Shown: in pieces, positions 33,980 to 43,331 of the stretch
How positions within the stretch are numbered: position 1 is the first letter of the stretch
Layout: each line of letters starts with the position of its first letter
Source of the DNA: G963676095 sp963676095
GTDB taxonomy: Bacteria; Bacteroidota; Bacteroidia; Bacteroidales; Prolixibacteraceae
DNA length: 64,000 nt
Reading direction: 5' to 3'
Assembly (NCBI GenBank): GCA_963676095.1
Contig: OY781040.1
Coordinates: 7,378,001-7,442,000, forward strand
Program-made: the position numbers and the translations under genes
Notes under the pieces: generated by a model
Told to the model about the DNA's origin: nothing
Databases searched by the model: none
What the model saw: the letters and a program-made list of their open reading frames with translations, nothing else

Positions 33980-35509
33980 TTATTCCCATTCAATCGTGGC
34001 GGGCGGTTTTGAACTGATATCATAAACAACACGGTTGATCCCCCTGACACGGTTAATAATTTCGTTCGACATTTTCGCCAGGAATTCATATGGCAAATGG
34101 ACCCAGTCGGCTGTCATGCCATCGGTCGACATTACGGCACGCAGGGCAACCACGTTCTCATAAGTCCTTTCGTCACCCATTACGCCTACCGACTGTACGG
34201 GAAGCAACATAACGCCGGCCTGCCATACGTTATCGTACAATCCCCATTCCTTCAGCCCTCTGATAAAAATATCATCAGCCTCCTGCAGAATACGGACCTT
34301 CTCTGGAGTAACATCACTTAAAATACGGATCCCCAAACCAGGCCCGGGGAAAGGATGGCGTCCCAGTAACTCTTGCTTTACGCCAAGGGCCTTTCCTACC
34401 CTGCGCACCTCATCCTTAAAAAGGAGATTCAGTGGTTCGACCACCTTCAGGTTCATTTTTTCCGGCAGGCCCCCCACATTATGATGCGATTTAATCGTGG
34501 CAGAAGGTCCGTTAACAGATACTGATTCAATTACATCAGGATAAATGGTCCCCTGAGCCAACCATTTTACATTCTGAATTTTATGCGCTTCAGCATCAAA
34601 AACCTCAATAAAGTCGCGCCCGATAATTTTACGTTTCTTTTCCGGTTCTGTGACCCCTTTCAGGTCGTTCCAGAACTTTTGGCGGGCGTCTATCCCGATA
34701 ACGTTTAGCCCCATATCTTTATAGGAATCCAGAACATTCTGAAATTCATTTTTCCGCAACAATCCATTGTCAACAAAAATACAGGTCAGGTTTTTCCCGA
34801 CGGCCTTGTTCAAAAGGACACCTGCAACAGAAGAATCCACTCCTCCCGATAGCCCCAGCACAACCTTATCGTTGCCAAGCTTTTCCTTCAACTGTGCGAT
34901 CGTCGTTTCGATAAAAGAGGCCGGCGTCCAGCTCTGGGAGCAGCCACAGATATCAACAGTAAAATTTTTCAGGATCTGAAGTCCCTCCGTCGTATGATAA
35001 ACTTCCGGGTGAAACTGGATAGCGTATGTTTTTTCGCCGTCAATTTTATAGGCCGCATTCTTAACATCACTGGTGGAAGCGATAACTGAATAATTTTCAG
35101 GAAGCTTTTCAATGGTATCGCCATGCGACATCCATACCTGCGTATTCAGGCTAACCTTATTAAACAGTTCGCTTTTCTGATCAATATATCCCAGGTTCGC
35201 GCGTCCGTATTCCCTGGAATCGGAAGGCAACACTTCTCCTCCGTAAAAATGGGCCAGGTACTGGGCGCCGTAGCATACCCCCAATAGAGGCAGTTTCCCT
35301 TTTATTCCGGAAAGATCGGGGACCGGGGCATTCTTATCCCTCACAGAGAAAGGACTGCCGCTCAAAATTACCCCCTTCACCGAAGCGTCGATCTGAGGAA
35401 AATGATTAAACGGATGGATCTCGCAGTAAATGTTCAGTTCACGCACACGCCGCCCTATCAATTGCGTATATTGGGAACCAAAATCGAGGATTAGTATTTT
35501 TTCTTGCAT
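33980..35509 (-). CDS. guaA: GMP synthase (glutamine-hydrolysing)
   Basis: From ATG 35507-35509 (MQEKILILDFG) the protein is 509 residues, the normal length. It has an N-terminal class I glutamine amidotransferase with the nucleophile in LGVCYGAQY and the His/Glu in QFHPEVYHT, the PP-loop ATP pyrophosphatase GLSGGVDSSVAG, and a C-terminal dimerisation domain ending PPATIEWE. It converts XMP to GMP. An in-frame ATG at 35587 lies upstream of the -7 element, so the shorter start is right. It is transcribed alone, with its own terminator. Confidence 0.96.
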   Translation of the reverse strand: MQEKILILDFGSQYTQLIGRRVRELNIYCEIHPFNHFPQIDASVKGVILSGSPFSVRDKNAPVPDLSGIKGKLPLLGVCYGAQYLAHFYGGEVLPSDSREYGRANLGYIDQKSELFNKVSLNTQVWMSHGDTIEKLPENYSVIASTSDVKNAAYKIDGEKTYAIQFHPEVYHTTEGLQILKNFTVDICGCSQSWTPASFIETTIAQLKEKLGNDKVVLGLSGGVDSSVAGVLLNKAVGKNLTCIFVDNGLLRKNEFQNVLDSYKDMGLNVIGIDARQKFWNDLKGVTEPEKKRKIIGRDFIEVFDAEAHKIQNVKWLAQGTIYPDVIESVSVNGPSATIKSHHNVGGLPEKMNLKVVEPLNLLFKDEVRRVGKALGVKQELLGRHPFPGPGLGIRILSDVTPEKVRILQEADDIFIRGLKEWGLYDNVWQAGVMLLPVQSVGVMGDERTYENVVALRAVMSTDGMTADWVHLPYEFLAKMSNEIINRVRGINRVVYDISSKPPATIEWE

Positions 35510-35529
35510 GAATCTGTATTTTGATGGCG

Positions 35530-35537
35530 CAAAGATA
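35530..35537 (-). promoter_or_regulatory. -7 element of the guaA promoter
   Basis: The minus strand reads TATCTTTG, an exact TAnnTTTG, about 20 nt before the guaA ATG. No TTTG -33 box at the usual spacing. The implied leader is about 14 nt. Confidence 0.55.
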
Positions 35538-35699
35538 AATAAATCCATGAAACGCGCCATGTAAAAAGTGATAGCTGTCCGTTTCATGTCAAAATGGAAA
35601 AAAACAGAAGTTAAAATATTTACAAAAAGATGTAATTATACCCTGTTATTGCAGACAAAAATGACAGAAGATTGTTTACTCAAAAGAAATTTAGGACAA

Positions 35700-37727
35700 A
35701 TGCGTAAGATTAATTATTTTTTAGTCATGATTATGACATCTTTAACATTTTCATGCAGTCATCCGGGAACTCAAAAGGTACAGACGCTTGACCTGACAGA
35801 CATGGATACGACTGCGAGCCCTGCAACAGATTTCGACGCTTATGCCAACGGAGGATGGAAAAAGAAAAATCCTTTACCTGATGAAAAAAGCAGGTACGGC
35901 ACCTTTGATAAACTTGACGACCAGGCTAAAAAGCAGGTAAAATCATTATTTTCGGAGATTGCTGCCGGAAATTATGCTGAGGGTGGCATTGAACGGAAAA
36001 TATCTGATTTTTACAGCAGCGGGATGGATTCGGCGAACATCGAAAAGCTGGGAACAGGGCCGATACAAAAGTACCTGGCACAGGCAGATTCCATTTCAAC
36101 GATTGCCGGTCTCCAAAAGGTCGTCGCCCAATGGCACCAAATGGGTATTAAACCTTTATTCTTCCTGTTTGCTGATGCTGACCAGAAAAACTCGTCGATG
36201 GAGGTAGCCTACCTTCACCAGGGAGGGCTTAAAATGCCCAACCGCGACTACTACCTCAACAAGGATGAACACTCTGTTGAAATACAAAAAAAATACAGGG
36301 CTTTTATCGCGAACATGTTCCAATTGATAGGGAGTCCGGAAGAAGAATCGGAGAAGCAGGCAGAGACGGTCTATGCCATGGAAGAAAAGATGGCTGGATT
36401 CTCAATGAGCCTTCTCGACCAGCGCGACCCGTATAAAGTCTATCATAAAATGACCGTTTCCGGGTTAAGCCAGATTGCACCGGGATACGACTGGGCCGCG
36501 TATTTCAAAGAAATCGGGTTAAACGATCCGGGAGAGCTGATTGTTTCACAACCGGATTTTTTTGCAGGAATAAGCAAAATGATGCAGACGGAACCGGTAG
36601 GATCATGGAGGCTTTACATGAAGTGGCAACTCGTTTCAAGCCTGGCAGGATATCTGCCCAAGGCATATTCTGATCTAAGCTTCGATTTTTACGGGAAAAC
36701 CCTGAGCGGGAGCCTTGCAGAGCGTCCCCGGTGGAAAAGGGTGCAAGGCACAGTTGATGCAGCCATGAGCGAAGCTGTTGGCCAGCTTTATGTGGCAAAA
36801 TACTTTCCGCCGGAAGCAAAACAACGCATGGTCAGGCTGGTGGAAAATCTCCGTGCCTCCCTGGGAAAAAGAATTCAGGACCTAAGCTGGATGGGCGATA
36901 CCACCAAACAAAAAGCACTGGAAAAACTGGAGGCCATTACGGTAAAAGTTGGCTACCCGGATAAGTGGAGGGATTACTCAAGATTGCAAGTGTCGAAAGA
37001 TGATTACCTTGACAATGTTTTGAATGCGGGAAGATTCGATTTTCAGAGGATACTTTCGAAGGTTAATAAACCGGTCGATAAAACAGAATGGCAGATGCCG
37101 CCGCAAATGGTTAATGCTTACTATAACCCGACCGCCAATGAAATCGTGTTCCCCGCCGCGATTCTGCAACCTCCGTTTTTCTACATGAATGGGGACGACG
37201 CAATTAACTACGGCGCTATCGGGGTTGTAATCGGTCATGAAATGACCCATGGCTTCGACGACCAGGGACGTCAGTATAACAAAGAAGGCAACCTTGAAGA
37301 CTGGTGGACTTATCAGGATGCAGACCGGTTCAAGGCAAGGACAGCTATCCTGGCCGGGCAGTACGACCAGTATACAGTTCTTGATACCGTAAAGGCAAAT
37401 GGTAAACTGACCCTGGGTGAAAATATTGCTGATCTTGGAGGCTTAAATGTTGCCTACTACGCCCTTCAAAAAGAATTAAACGGAAACGAAGAAAAAACAG
37501 ATGGCTTTACTCCGGAACAGCGTTTCTTTCTTTCGTATGCACATCTTTGGGCTCAGAATATCAGGGATGAAGAAAAACTCAGACTGACAAAGGTCGATGT
37601 TCATTCCCTGGGCAAGTACCGTGTAATCGGACCGTTAAAGAATATGCCCGAATTTTATAAAGCTTTCAACATTAAAAAAGGAGATGCCATGTACCTGTCC
37701 GATGATCAAAGGGCAGTAATATGGTAA
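35700..37727 (+). CDS. M13-family metallopeptidase lipoprotein (neprilysin-like)
   Basis: From ATG 35700 (MRKINYFLVMIMTSLTFSCS) the protein is 675 residues with a lipobox LTFSC, so it is an exported lipoprotein; the frame extends 44 codons upstream without a credible signal. The C-terminal domain has the zinc motif HEMTH in VIGHEMTHGFDDQG, the third ligand in GENIADLGGLN and the substrate segment VNAYYNPTANEIVFPA, all intact. Family members cleave peptides of up to about 40 residues. With the DPP IV gene at 8.6 kb it points to peptide use as a nutrient. A strong terminator follows. Confidence 0.93.
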   Translation: MRKINYFLVMIMTSLTFSCSHPGTQKVQTLDLTDMDTTASPATDFDAYANGGWKKKNPLPDEKSRYGTFDKLDDQAKKQVKSLFSEIAAGNYAEGGIERKISDFYSSGMDSANIEKLGTGPIQKYLAQADSISTIAGLQKVVAQWHQMGIKPLFFLFADADQKNSSMEVAYLHQGGLKMPNRDYYLNKDEHSVEIQKKYRAFIANMFQLIGSPEEESEKQAETVYAMEEKMAGFSMSLLDQRDPYKVYHKMTVSGLSQIAPGYDWAAYFKEIGLNDPGELIVSQPDFFAGISKMMQTEPVGSWRLYMKWQLVSSLAGYLPKAYSDLSFDFYGKTLSGSLAERPRWKRVQGTVDAAMSEAVGQLYVAKYFPPEAKQRMVRLVENLRASLGKRIQDLSWMGDTTKQKALEKLEAITVKVGYPDKWRDYSRLQVSKDDYLDNVLNAGRFDFQRILSKVNKPVDKTEWQMPPQMVNAYYNPTANEIVFPAAILQPPFFYMNGDDAINYGAIGVVIGHEMTHGFDDQGRQYNKEGNLEDWWTYQDADRFKARTAILAGQYDQYTVLDTVKANGKLTLGENIADLGGLNVAYYALQKELNGNEEKTDGFTPEQRFFLSYAHLWAQNIRDEEKLRLTKVDVHSLGKYRVIGPLKNMPEFYKAFNIKKGDAMYLSDDQRAVIW

Positions 37728-37771
37728 CAGGTTCCCTGAACCACTACTTCCAAACAAATAGGATTTAGATA

Positions 37772-37805
37772 AGAGACTGTCCCAAAAGGATGGTCTCTTT
37801 TTTTA
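37772..37805 (+). terminator. Rho-independent terminator after the M13 peptidase gene
   Basis: AGAGACTGTCC (37772-37782) pairs with GGATGGTCTCT (37788-37798) over 11 bp with two G-U pairs, loop CAAAA, followed by seven T. Confidence 0.88.
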
Positions 37806-37876
37806 AGCAGCCATTCATTTATACGCTTGCATCAGAAATGCTTAATATGCTGTCTATTAACCGTACTCAATATCAA

Positions 37877-37956
37877 ATTATACTAATAATATTTTAATAT
37901 TATATTAATAATCTTATAGGATTATAGTAATAATTCTGGAATATTATACTAATAAT
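37877..37956. repeat. Four 14-bp palindromic sites at exact 22-bp pitch
   Basis: ATTATA-N-TAATAAT occurs at 37877-37890, 37899-37912, 37921-37934 and 37943-37956, with N = C, T, G, C. Each site is ATTAT/ATAAT around a 4-bp centre. The three 8-bp linkers (ATTTTAAT, CTTATAGG, TCTGGAAT) are unlike each other while the pitch is constant. This suggests a repeated protein-binding site, two helical turns apart, and not a simple tandem duplication. Confidence 0.75.
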
Positions 37957-38108
37957 TTTGTTGTAAAATGCCACATTGTTTTCCGAAAGTCCCTGCAGTA
38001 AAGGAAGTCATTTGTTATATCACGACAGTGATCGAGGCCCACACACGGATCCCCTTCCGCTTATCAGGAAAACAATAAGACCCGTCAAAACAAAAATCAA
38101 AATGTTAC

Positions 38109-38130
38109 TATTTTATTTACAAATAAAATA
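38109..38130. promoter_or_regulatory. Perfect 10-bp inverted repeat upstream of the permease
   Basis: TATTTTATTT and AAATAAAATA are exact inverted arms separated by AC. It ends 104 bp before the permease start and could be an operator. AT-rich sequence makes chance dyads more likely. Confidence 0.45.
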
Positions 38131-38234
38131 TTTTTGACAAAAAAGTAATTTTTGACAATCATTTTAAATATTTTCATGCCTGTTTTAAAGAAAAATACAT
38201 CTTTCTTTTCAGAATAACTTAAAGCGCAACAGAA

Positions 38235-39689
38235 ATGGAATTATTGAGGAAGAAACCGATCGAAAAGCTCATTGCCGAATCGAATGGAGAACAGGGGTTA
38301 AAGAGGGCTATAAGTGCAAAAAATCTGATTACACTCGGAATAGGGGCCATAATAGGCACCGGGATTTTCGTACTGACAGGTACGGCCGCCGCCATGCATG
38401 CCGGACCTGCCATTGTTTTATCATTTATCTTATCCGGACTGGGCTGTGTATTTGCCGGGTTCTGCTACTCCGAGTTTTCGTCAATGATCCCGATTGCCGG
38501 AAGCGCTTATACATATTCGTATGCGACGCTGGGCGAATTTGTCGCCTGGATAATCGGATGGGACCTGATCCTGGAGTACCTTTTCGCCTCTTCAACAGTG
38601 GCAGTAGGATGGTCCGGTTACTTTGTAAGTTTTCTGAAAGATTTGGGGGTCACGATACCTGAAAAGTTCAGTCAGGCCCCATTTGATCATATTCCGGCAA
38701 AAGGATGGTTCATGACAGGAAGTATTATCAACCTGCCTGCTGTAGGAATTATAATTTTCATTTGCGGACTGCTGGTTACAGGCATAAAAGAATCGGTCAG
38801 GTTCAATAATATTATCGTGATCGTAAAACTGATTGTTATCCTTTTATTTATCGGGTTCGGGATTTCCTATATCAACGTAGACAACTGGAAACCTTTTATT
38901 CCGGATAATGCCGGACATTTCGGACACTTCGGCGTTTCCGGGATTTTCACCGGCGCAGCGGTCATCTTCTTTGCCTACATAGGGTTCGATGCAGTATCGA
39001 CAGCGGCACAGGAAGCCCAAAATCCCCGCAAGGATATGCCGGTAGGAATTCTGGGTTCCTTAATTGTATGTACCGTTTTATATGTGGCTGTTTCTGCTGT
39101 ACTCACCGGGATTGTAAACTATAAGGAGTTAAATGTAGCTGCGCCTATTGCCCTGGCTATAGACCGGACAGGCGGGTTGAAGTGGCTAAGTCCATTCATT
39201 AACATCGGCGCGCTGGCCGGGTTAAGTTCTGTCGTTTTAGTAATGCTGATGGGACAGCCCCGTATTTTCTTTTCCATGGCAAAAGACGGGCTGTTGCCTG
39301 AAAGTTTTGCAAAAGTCCATCCCAGGTTCAAGACGCCCTATATTACCACCATTGTTACAGGACTCACAGCATCCGTCATTGCCGGGTTGCTGCCAATCAG
39401 CATCCTGGGAGAGCTTGTCTCCATCGGGACCCTGCTCGCATTTACAATTGTATGCGCAGGCATAATTATTCTTCGTAAAACCCATCCCAACGCCCCCCGG
39501 TCTTTTAAAACCCCTTTTGTTCCCTTATTCCCCATCCTGGGCATTCTTATTTGTGTCGCCCAAATGATCTCGTTGCCCCTGGATACATGGCTCCGGCTAA
39601 TTATATGGATGGCAATCGGCATCGTTATCTATTTCTCTTATAGCCGGAAAAACAGTCATCTTGCGAAGGAGAAAGAGAAATTGAGTTAA
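38235..39689 (+). CDS. APC-family amino acid permease (cationic amino acid transporter type)
   Basis: The 484-residue protein has about 12 membrane helices. The first carries the APC signature ITLGIGAIIGTGIFVLTGTAA, followed by FCYSEFSSMIPIAGSAYTYSYATLGE and FFAYIGFDAVSTAAQEAQNP, as in bacterial homologues of the CAT/YfnA group. It sits in the inner membrane and imports amino acids with protons; the precise substrate is not evident. The gap upstream is unusually rich in palindromic sites, so expression is likely regulated. It is transcribed alone. Confidence 0.92.
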   Translation: MELLRKKPIEKLIAESNGEQGLKRAISAKNLITLGIGAIIGTGIFVLTGTAAAMHAGPAIVLSFILSGLGCVFAGFCYSEFSSMIPIAGSAYTYSYATLGEFVAWIIGWDLILEYLFASSTVAVGWSGYFVSFLKDLGVTIPEKFSQAPFDHIPAKGWFMTGSIINLPAVGIIIFICGLLVTGIKESVRFNNIIVIVKLIVILLFIGFGISYINVDNWKPFIPDNAGHFGHFGVSGIFTGAAVIFFAYIGFDAVSTAAQEAQNPRKDMPVGILGSLIVCTVLYVAVSAVLTGIVNYKELNVAAPIALAIDRTGGLKWLSPFINIGALAGLSSVVLVMLMGQPRIFFSMAKDGLLPESFAKVHPRFKTPYITTIVTGLTASVIAGLLPISILGELVSIGTLLAFTIVCAGIIILRKTHPNAPRSFKTPFVPLFPILGILICVAQMISLPLDTWLRLIIWMAIGIVIYFSYSRKNSHLAKEKEKLS

Positions 39690-39783
39690 AGGTCATGAAC
39701 AAAGATATGGAGAGGGCTGATCTTAATAAATATAAAACACAGCTCCCCGAGAGGATAAGTTTTTCGAAGGAAAGCATAAAAAA

Positions 39784-39820
39784 TCCTGTCAGATTGGTGG
39801 ACATAATCGAACTGACAGGA
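39784..39820. terminator. Inverted repeat between permease and DUF1080 genes
   Basis: TCCTGTCAG (39784-39792) and CTGACAGGA (39812-39820) are perfect 9-bp arms around a 19-nt loop, with CTTTT after it on the plus strand and ATTTTTT after it on the minus strand. A bidirectional terminator for the convergent genes is likely. Confidence 0.6.
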
Positions 39821-39840
39821 CTTTTCAGTACTAAAAAAGA

Positions 39841-40577
39841 CTACAATTCCCTGATCTTAATATTCCGGAACCATATGGCATATCCGTGATCCTGAAGTCC
39901 GATATATCCTTCCTTGGCTATCCCTTCAGTAAATCCCGGAAAATCTTTGAACTTGCTGTTCCGGACCATTTTATCCCATTCCGGGGTCCACAGGGTATAG
40001 GAAGCCACTTGCGTACCATTCTGGAATTGGGTAACATGACCATCTTTTACTTTTATAACCGCTGTATTCCACGAACCTGCAGGGTTAGCAGTCTTTGGAT
40101 CGGCCGGGATCATATCATAAAGAGATCCGGCCAGATGGCTTGCAACTTTATTGTCCGTGGCATCTTTGTTATCAAGGATCTGTACTTCAGGGGCGGCATA
40201 ATAAATCGGTTTGTCAGGAACCTCCCTCACATAGTAAAAGATCCCGGAATTCCCCATAGGACTGGTTTTCCAGTCTATCGAAAGTTCAAAATTCTTAAAT
40301 TCTTTACCGGCGTAAATGATATCTCCGCTCGATCCTTGTCCCGGTTTTTTCCCTTCAGCCGTAAATATTTCCATCGCATCGCCGTCAATCTTCCAGTTTG
40401 AAGGCATTGCTGTACCATTATATTGTCTCCACCCATCAAAGTTTTTCCCATTAAACAACAGGGTCCAGCCGTCTTTCTTCTCCTTTTACTAAGTTCGTTC
40501 GATTTTTGTGAAAAAGCCGGGAAAGCAACAAATATTGTCACGATCAATAAAGCCGGCAATAATATATTTCGTTTCAT
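39841..40577 (-). pseudogene. DUF1080 (3-keto-disaccharide hydrolase) gene with a frameshift
   Basis: The start ATG 40575-40577 gives a signal peptide (MKRNILLPALLIVTIFVAFP, cleavage near FSQ) and reads to about residue 33. The DUF1080 domain continues in the -1 frame as KKDGWTLLFNGKNFDGW and runs intact to FRNIKIREL. The shift falls at AGTAAAAGGAG (minus strand): adding one A to the A4 run would restore S-K-K-E-K-K-D-G-W. It could be a true disabling mutation, a programmed -1 slip on the A run, or a sequence error. Domain members bind or hydrolyse oxidised disaccharides in the periplasm. A paralogue lies directly upstream. Confidence 0.75.
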
Positions 40578-40661
40578 ATGTTTGCTAATTTTAATGTTGA
40601 CCTGAAAATAAACAGGAATAAAGTCCGGAATATCTTGTGTATATTAAGCGATTCATCGATT

Positions 40662-41417
40662 TTACAATTCCCTGATCCAGATATTTCTGTAACTGACCGG
40701 ATTACCGTGATCCTGAAGGATCAGGGGCCCATCGCCATGAGGTTTCACAAAATATTCAGGAATACCGATATATTCAGTAGGCCCTCTTACTTCCACGTTA
40801 TTCTGCACCAGTACGCCATTCTGGAATACGGTAACGCGGGGGCGGGAAAAGAATGTTCCGTCGTCATTAAAACGGGGAGCGGTATAGATAATATCGTACG
40901 TTTGCCATTCTCCCGGAGCTTTGCATACATTTACCAGCGGGGCATATTGTTTATAAATACTTCCTGCCTGTCCATTACGGTAAGTACGGTTATTGTAACT
41001 GTCGAGCACCTGCAGTTCATATAATCCCTGAAGGAAAATGCCACTATTCCCGCGGCCCTGGCTCTCGCCAACCACCTCTGCAGGCGTTCTCCATTCAATG
41101 TGAAGCTGAAAATCCCGGAACTGGCGTTTTGTCTGAATAACGCCTGCCCCCTTCTTTACAGTAGCGATCCCCTTGTCAAAATCCCAACCGGGTTTTCCTC
41201 CGTCTCCGTTTGTCCATTCGTTGTCGAGGCTCTTTTCCCCGCCAATAAGGATTATTGCATCGGAAGGAGCATCACCTGGTGTTGCTCCCGGGCTTACAAC
41301 AGGGACCTCGGGATCCCAGATTTCGGTCATTTCCGGAACCATCTCCGGTCTGTCATGCTGTGCAAACACAGCAATACTGCTCATCAGTACGAACAGCAAT
41401 GATAAAAAACGTCTCAT
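40662..41417 (-). CDS. DUF1080 domain protein (3-keto-disaccharide hydrolase family)
   Basis: The 251-residue protein has a signal peptide (MRRFLSLLFVLMSSIAVFA-Q). A short Pro/Glu-rich stretch is followed by the concanavalin-like DUF1080 fold: FQLHIEWRTPAE, GNSGIFLQGLYELQVLDSY and the terminal DHGNPVSYRNIWIREL. It shares the last two segments with the frameshifted gene next to it. Family members act on 3-keto glycosides in carbohydrate breakdown. It has no recognised oxidoreductase partner in the window. Confidence 0.88.
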   Translation of the reverse strand: MRRFLSLLFVLMSSIAVFAQHDRPEMVPEMTEIWDPEVPVVSPGATPGDAPSDAIILIGGEKSLDNEWTNGDGGKPGWDFDKGIATVKKGAGVIQTKRQFRDFQLHIEWRTPAEVVGESQGRGNSGIFLQGLYELQVLDSYNNRTYRNGQAGSIYKQYAPLVNVCKAPGEWQTYDIIYTAPRFNDDGTFFSRPRVTVFQNGVLVQNNVEVRGPTEYIGIPEYFVKPHGDGPLILQDHGNPVSYRNIWIREL

Positions 41418-41564
41418 AGTTGATTTAGATTTAGATTAGTGAGTGTTTATCCCAAATTCTTTCAAGGACAAAACCGAAAAAGTCATTTATGGTAACAAAT
41501 GCCGTTTTTCAGCGCTCCTGTCAATTGATCCGGGATAAACACAGGTTAATAGGTTATCTGAAAT

Positions 41565-43313
41565 TTACAGGTCAAGTTCCTGCATAATCGATTCGATTTT
41601 TTGTTCGGCAGTATTTTCTACCTCATCATATCCGGCCCTGCTTGTCAGCTTTCCGGCTACTTCAAAATAAAATTTTATCTTGGGCTCGGTGCCTGAAGGC
41701 CTTACTGAAATTTTTGTCCCGTCTTCCGTGAAGAACTGGAGTACGTCAGAGACACTTTTCTGTCCGATTTTCCTGATCACGCCAGTCATCAGGTCTCTTT
41801 CGGTCAGATCAGCATAGTCCTTCACAATTTTCAGAGGGCTTCCCCCCAAGGTTTTGGGAGGATCTGTCCGGAAATTGATCATCATTTGATGAATTTCGTC
41901 GGCACCTGTTTTTCCCGGGCGTACAACATACTTCATCTTTTCTTTTGAGTAGCCATACTCAAGGTATATATCCTGAAGTAACTCGAACAAGGTTTTACCC
42001 TGATCTTTAGCCCAGGCCGCAATCTCTCCCATCAGGGCACAAGACGAAACGGCATCCTTATCCCGGACAAAAGAAGCCGGCATAAAACCAAAACTTTCTT
42101 CTCCACCTCCGATATAAACCTTTTTCCCTTCCTGTTCCCGGATCGTCTCAGCGATATACTTAAATCCCGTATAAACATCGTAGTATTCGATATTATTTTT
42201 CGCAGCGATCTCGGCAATTTTTTCTGTCGTGACAATTGTTTTCACGATGAATTCATTCCCTTTAAAAGCCTTGTTTTGCTTCATCCGGGTAATGATGTAA
42301 TAGATAAACAACAGGGCGGTCTGGTTTCCGTTAATAATGACAAATTCGCCCTTGTCATTTTTAACAGCAACGCCAATCCTGTCGGCATCCGGATCTGAAG
42401 CCAGCACTACGTTGGCATCTACTTCATAGCCTTTTTCCATAGCCATCTTCATGGCCGCAGGTTCTTCCGGATTAGGAGAAACGACAGTTGGAAAATTTCC
42501 GCTCACGACATCCTGTTCAGGCACATGAATAATGTTTTCGAAGCCAAAGGCCTTCAAGGCAGCAGGAATAAGTTTTACGCCAGTACCATGAATCGGGGTA
42601 TAAACAATTTTAAGGTCTTTATGCTTCTTTACAATCTCCGGTGCCAAAGAAACCGACTTCACCTTTTCCAAGAATTTAAGGTCCATTTCTTCGCCCATAA
42701 TTTCAATGAGATCCTCACTTCCGGTAAATTTTATGTCTTCTACCTTTACTTTCTGAACTTCCTTGATGATGTTAACATCATGCGGGGCCACTATCTGCGA
42801 GCCATCTTCCCAGTATGCCTTATAACCATTATATTCCTTTGGGTTATGTGACGCGGTAAGGATAATCCCGCTCTGACAGCCCAATTCGCGGATAGCAAAT
42901 GAAAGCTCAGGAGTAGGACGAAGGTCTTCGAAGAGATAAACCTTTATTCCATTGGCCGAGAAAATGGCTGCACTCTTTTCAGCAAAAAGCCGGCTGTTAT
43001 TCCGGCAGTCGTGACCAATAGCAACTTTAATCTGATCCAGGTGCGAAAACTCTTTTTTCAGATAGTTACTTAATCCCTGGGTAGCAGCCCCGACAGTATA
43101 GATATTCATCCGGTTCGACCCGGCCCCCATAATTCCGCGCAACCCTCCGGTCCCGAATTCGAGATCCCGGTAGAAGGAATCAATCAGTTCTGTTTTATCT
43201 TCCTTATCGAGCATCTGCTGAACCTGTTCCCGGGTTTTTTCATCATACATCTCGCTAAGCCAGCTTTCTGCTTTGCCGGTAACTTTAGCCAAAATATCGC
43301 TATTCAATGACAT
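41565..43313 (-). CDS. Phosphoglucomutase/phosphomannomutase family phospho-sugar mutase
   Basis: The 582-residue protein has all four alpha-D-phosphohexomutase sites: the phosphoserine loop ILTASHNPKEYNGYK, the metal loop DPDADRIGV, the sugar loop GGGEESFGF and the phosphate-binding RPSGTEPKIKFYFE. It interconverts hexose 1- and 6-phosphates and so can feed glucose 1-phosphate to RfbA and, through UTP-glucose, Ugd. It ends the nucleotide-sugar operon, 18 nt downstream of rfbD. The Bacteroidota members of this length prefer glucose; mannose is possible. Confidence 0.9.
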   Translation of the reverse strand: MSLNSDILAKVTGKAESWLSEMYDEKTREQVQQMLDKEDKTELIDSFYRDLEFGTGGLRGIMGAGSNRMNIYTVGAATQGLSNYLKKEFSHLDQIKVAIGHDCRNNSRLFAEKSAAIFSANGIKVYLFEDLRPTPELSFAIRELGCQSGIILTASHNPKEYNGYKAYWEDGSQIVAPHDVNIIKEVQKVKVEDIKFTGSEDLIEIMGEEMDLKFLEKVKSVSLAPEIVKKHKDLKIVYTPIHGTGVKLIPAALKAFGFENIIHVPEQDVVSGNFPTVVSPNPEEPAAMKMAMEKGYEVDANVVLASDPDADRIGVAVKNDKGEFVIINGNQTALLFIYYIITRMKQNKAFKGNEFIVKTIVTTEKIAEIAAKNNIEYYDVYTGFKYIAETIREQEGKKVYIGGGEESFGFMPASFVRDKDAVSSCALMGEIAAWAKDQGKTLFELLQDIYLEYGYSKEKMKYVVRPGKTGADEIHQMMINFRTDPPKTLGGSPLKIVKDYADLTERDLMTGVIRKIGQKSVSDVLQFFTEDGTKISVRPSGTEPKIKFYFEVAGKLTSRAGYDEVENTAEQKIESIMQELDL

Positions 43314-43331
43314 ATCTTTCGTTACTTAAGG

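Larger units (their letters stand above)
37806..38234. other. Regulatory gap before the amino acid permease
   Basis: 429 bp without a gene. It holds the 22-bp-pitch palindrome array (37877-37956), a perfect inverted repeat (38109-38130) and two copies of TTTTTGACAA (about 38130-38159). No exact TAnnTTTG element was seen before the permease start. Confidence 0.5.

Noticed and set aside
35568..35699. Upstream extension of the M13 peptidase and of guaA to their longest frames
   Set aside because: The extensions overlap each other's promoter region; the lipobox-bearing start (35700) and the -7 element before guaA favour the shorter starts.
37877..37956. CRISPR-like array
   Set aside because: Repeats are 14 bp with 8-bp spacers, palindromic and AT-rich; no cas genes. 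Treated as a binding-site array instead.
39695..39889. A 64-codon plus-strand frame after the permease gene
   Set aside because: It runs through the terminator-like inverted repeat and into the DUF1080 gene on the other strand; no signs of a real protein.
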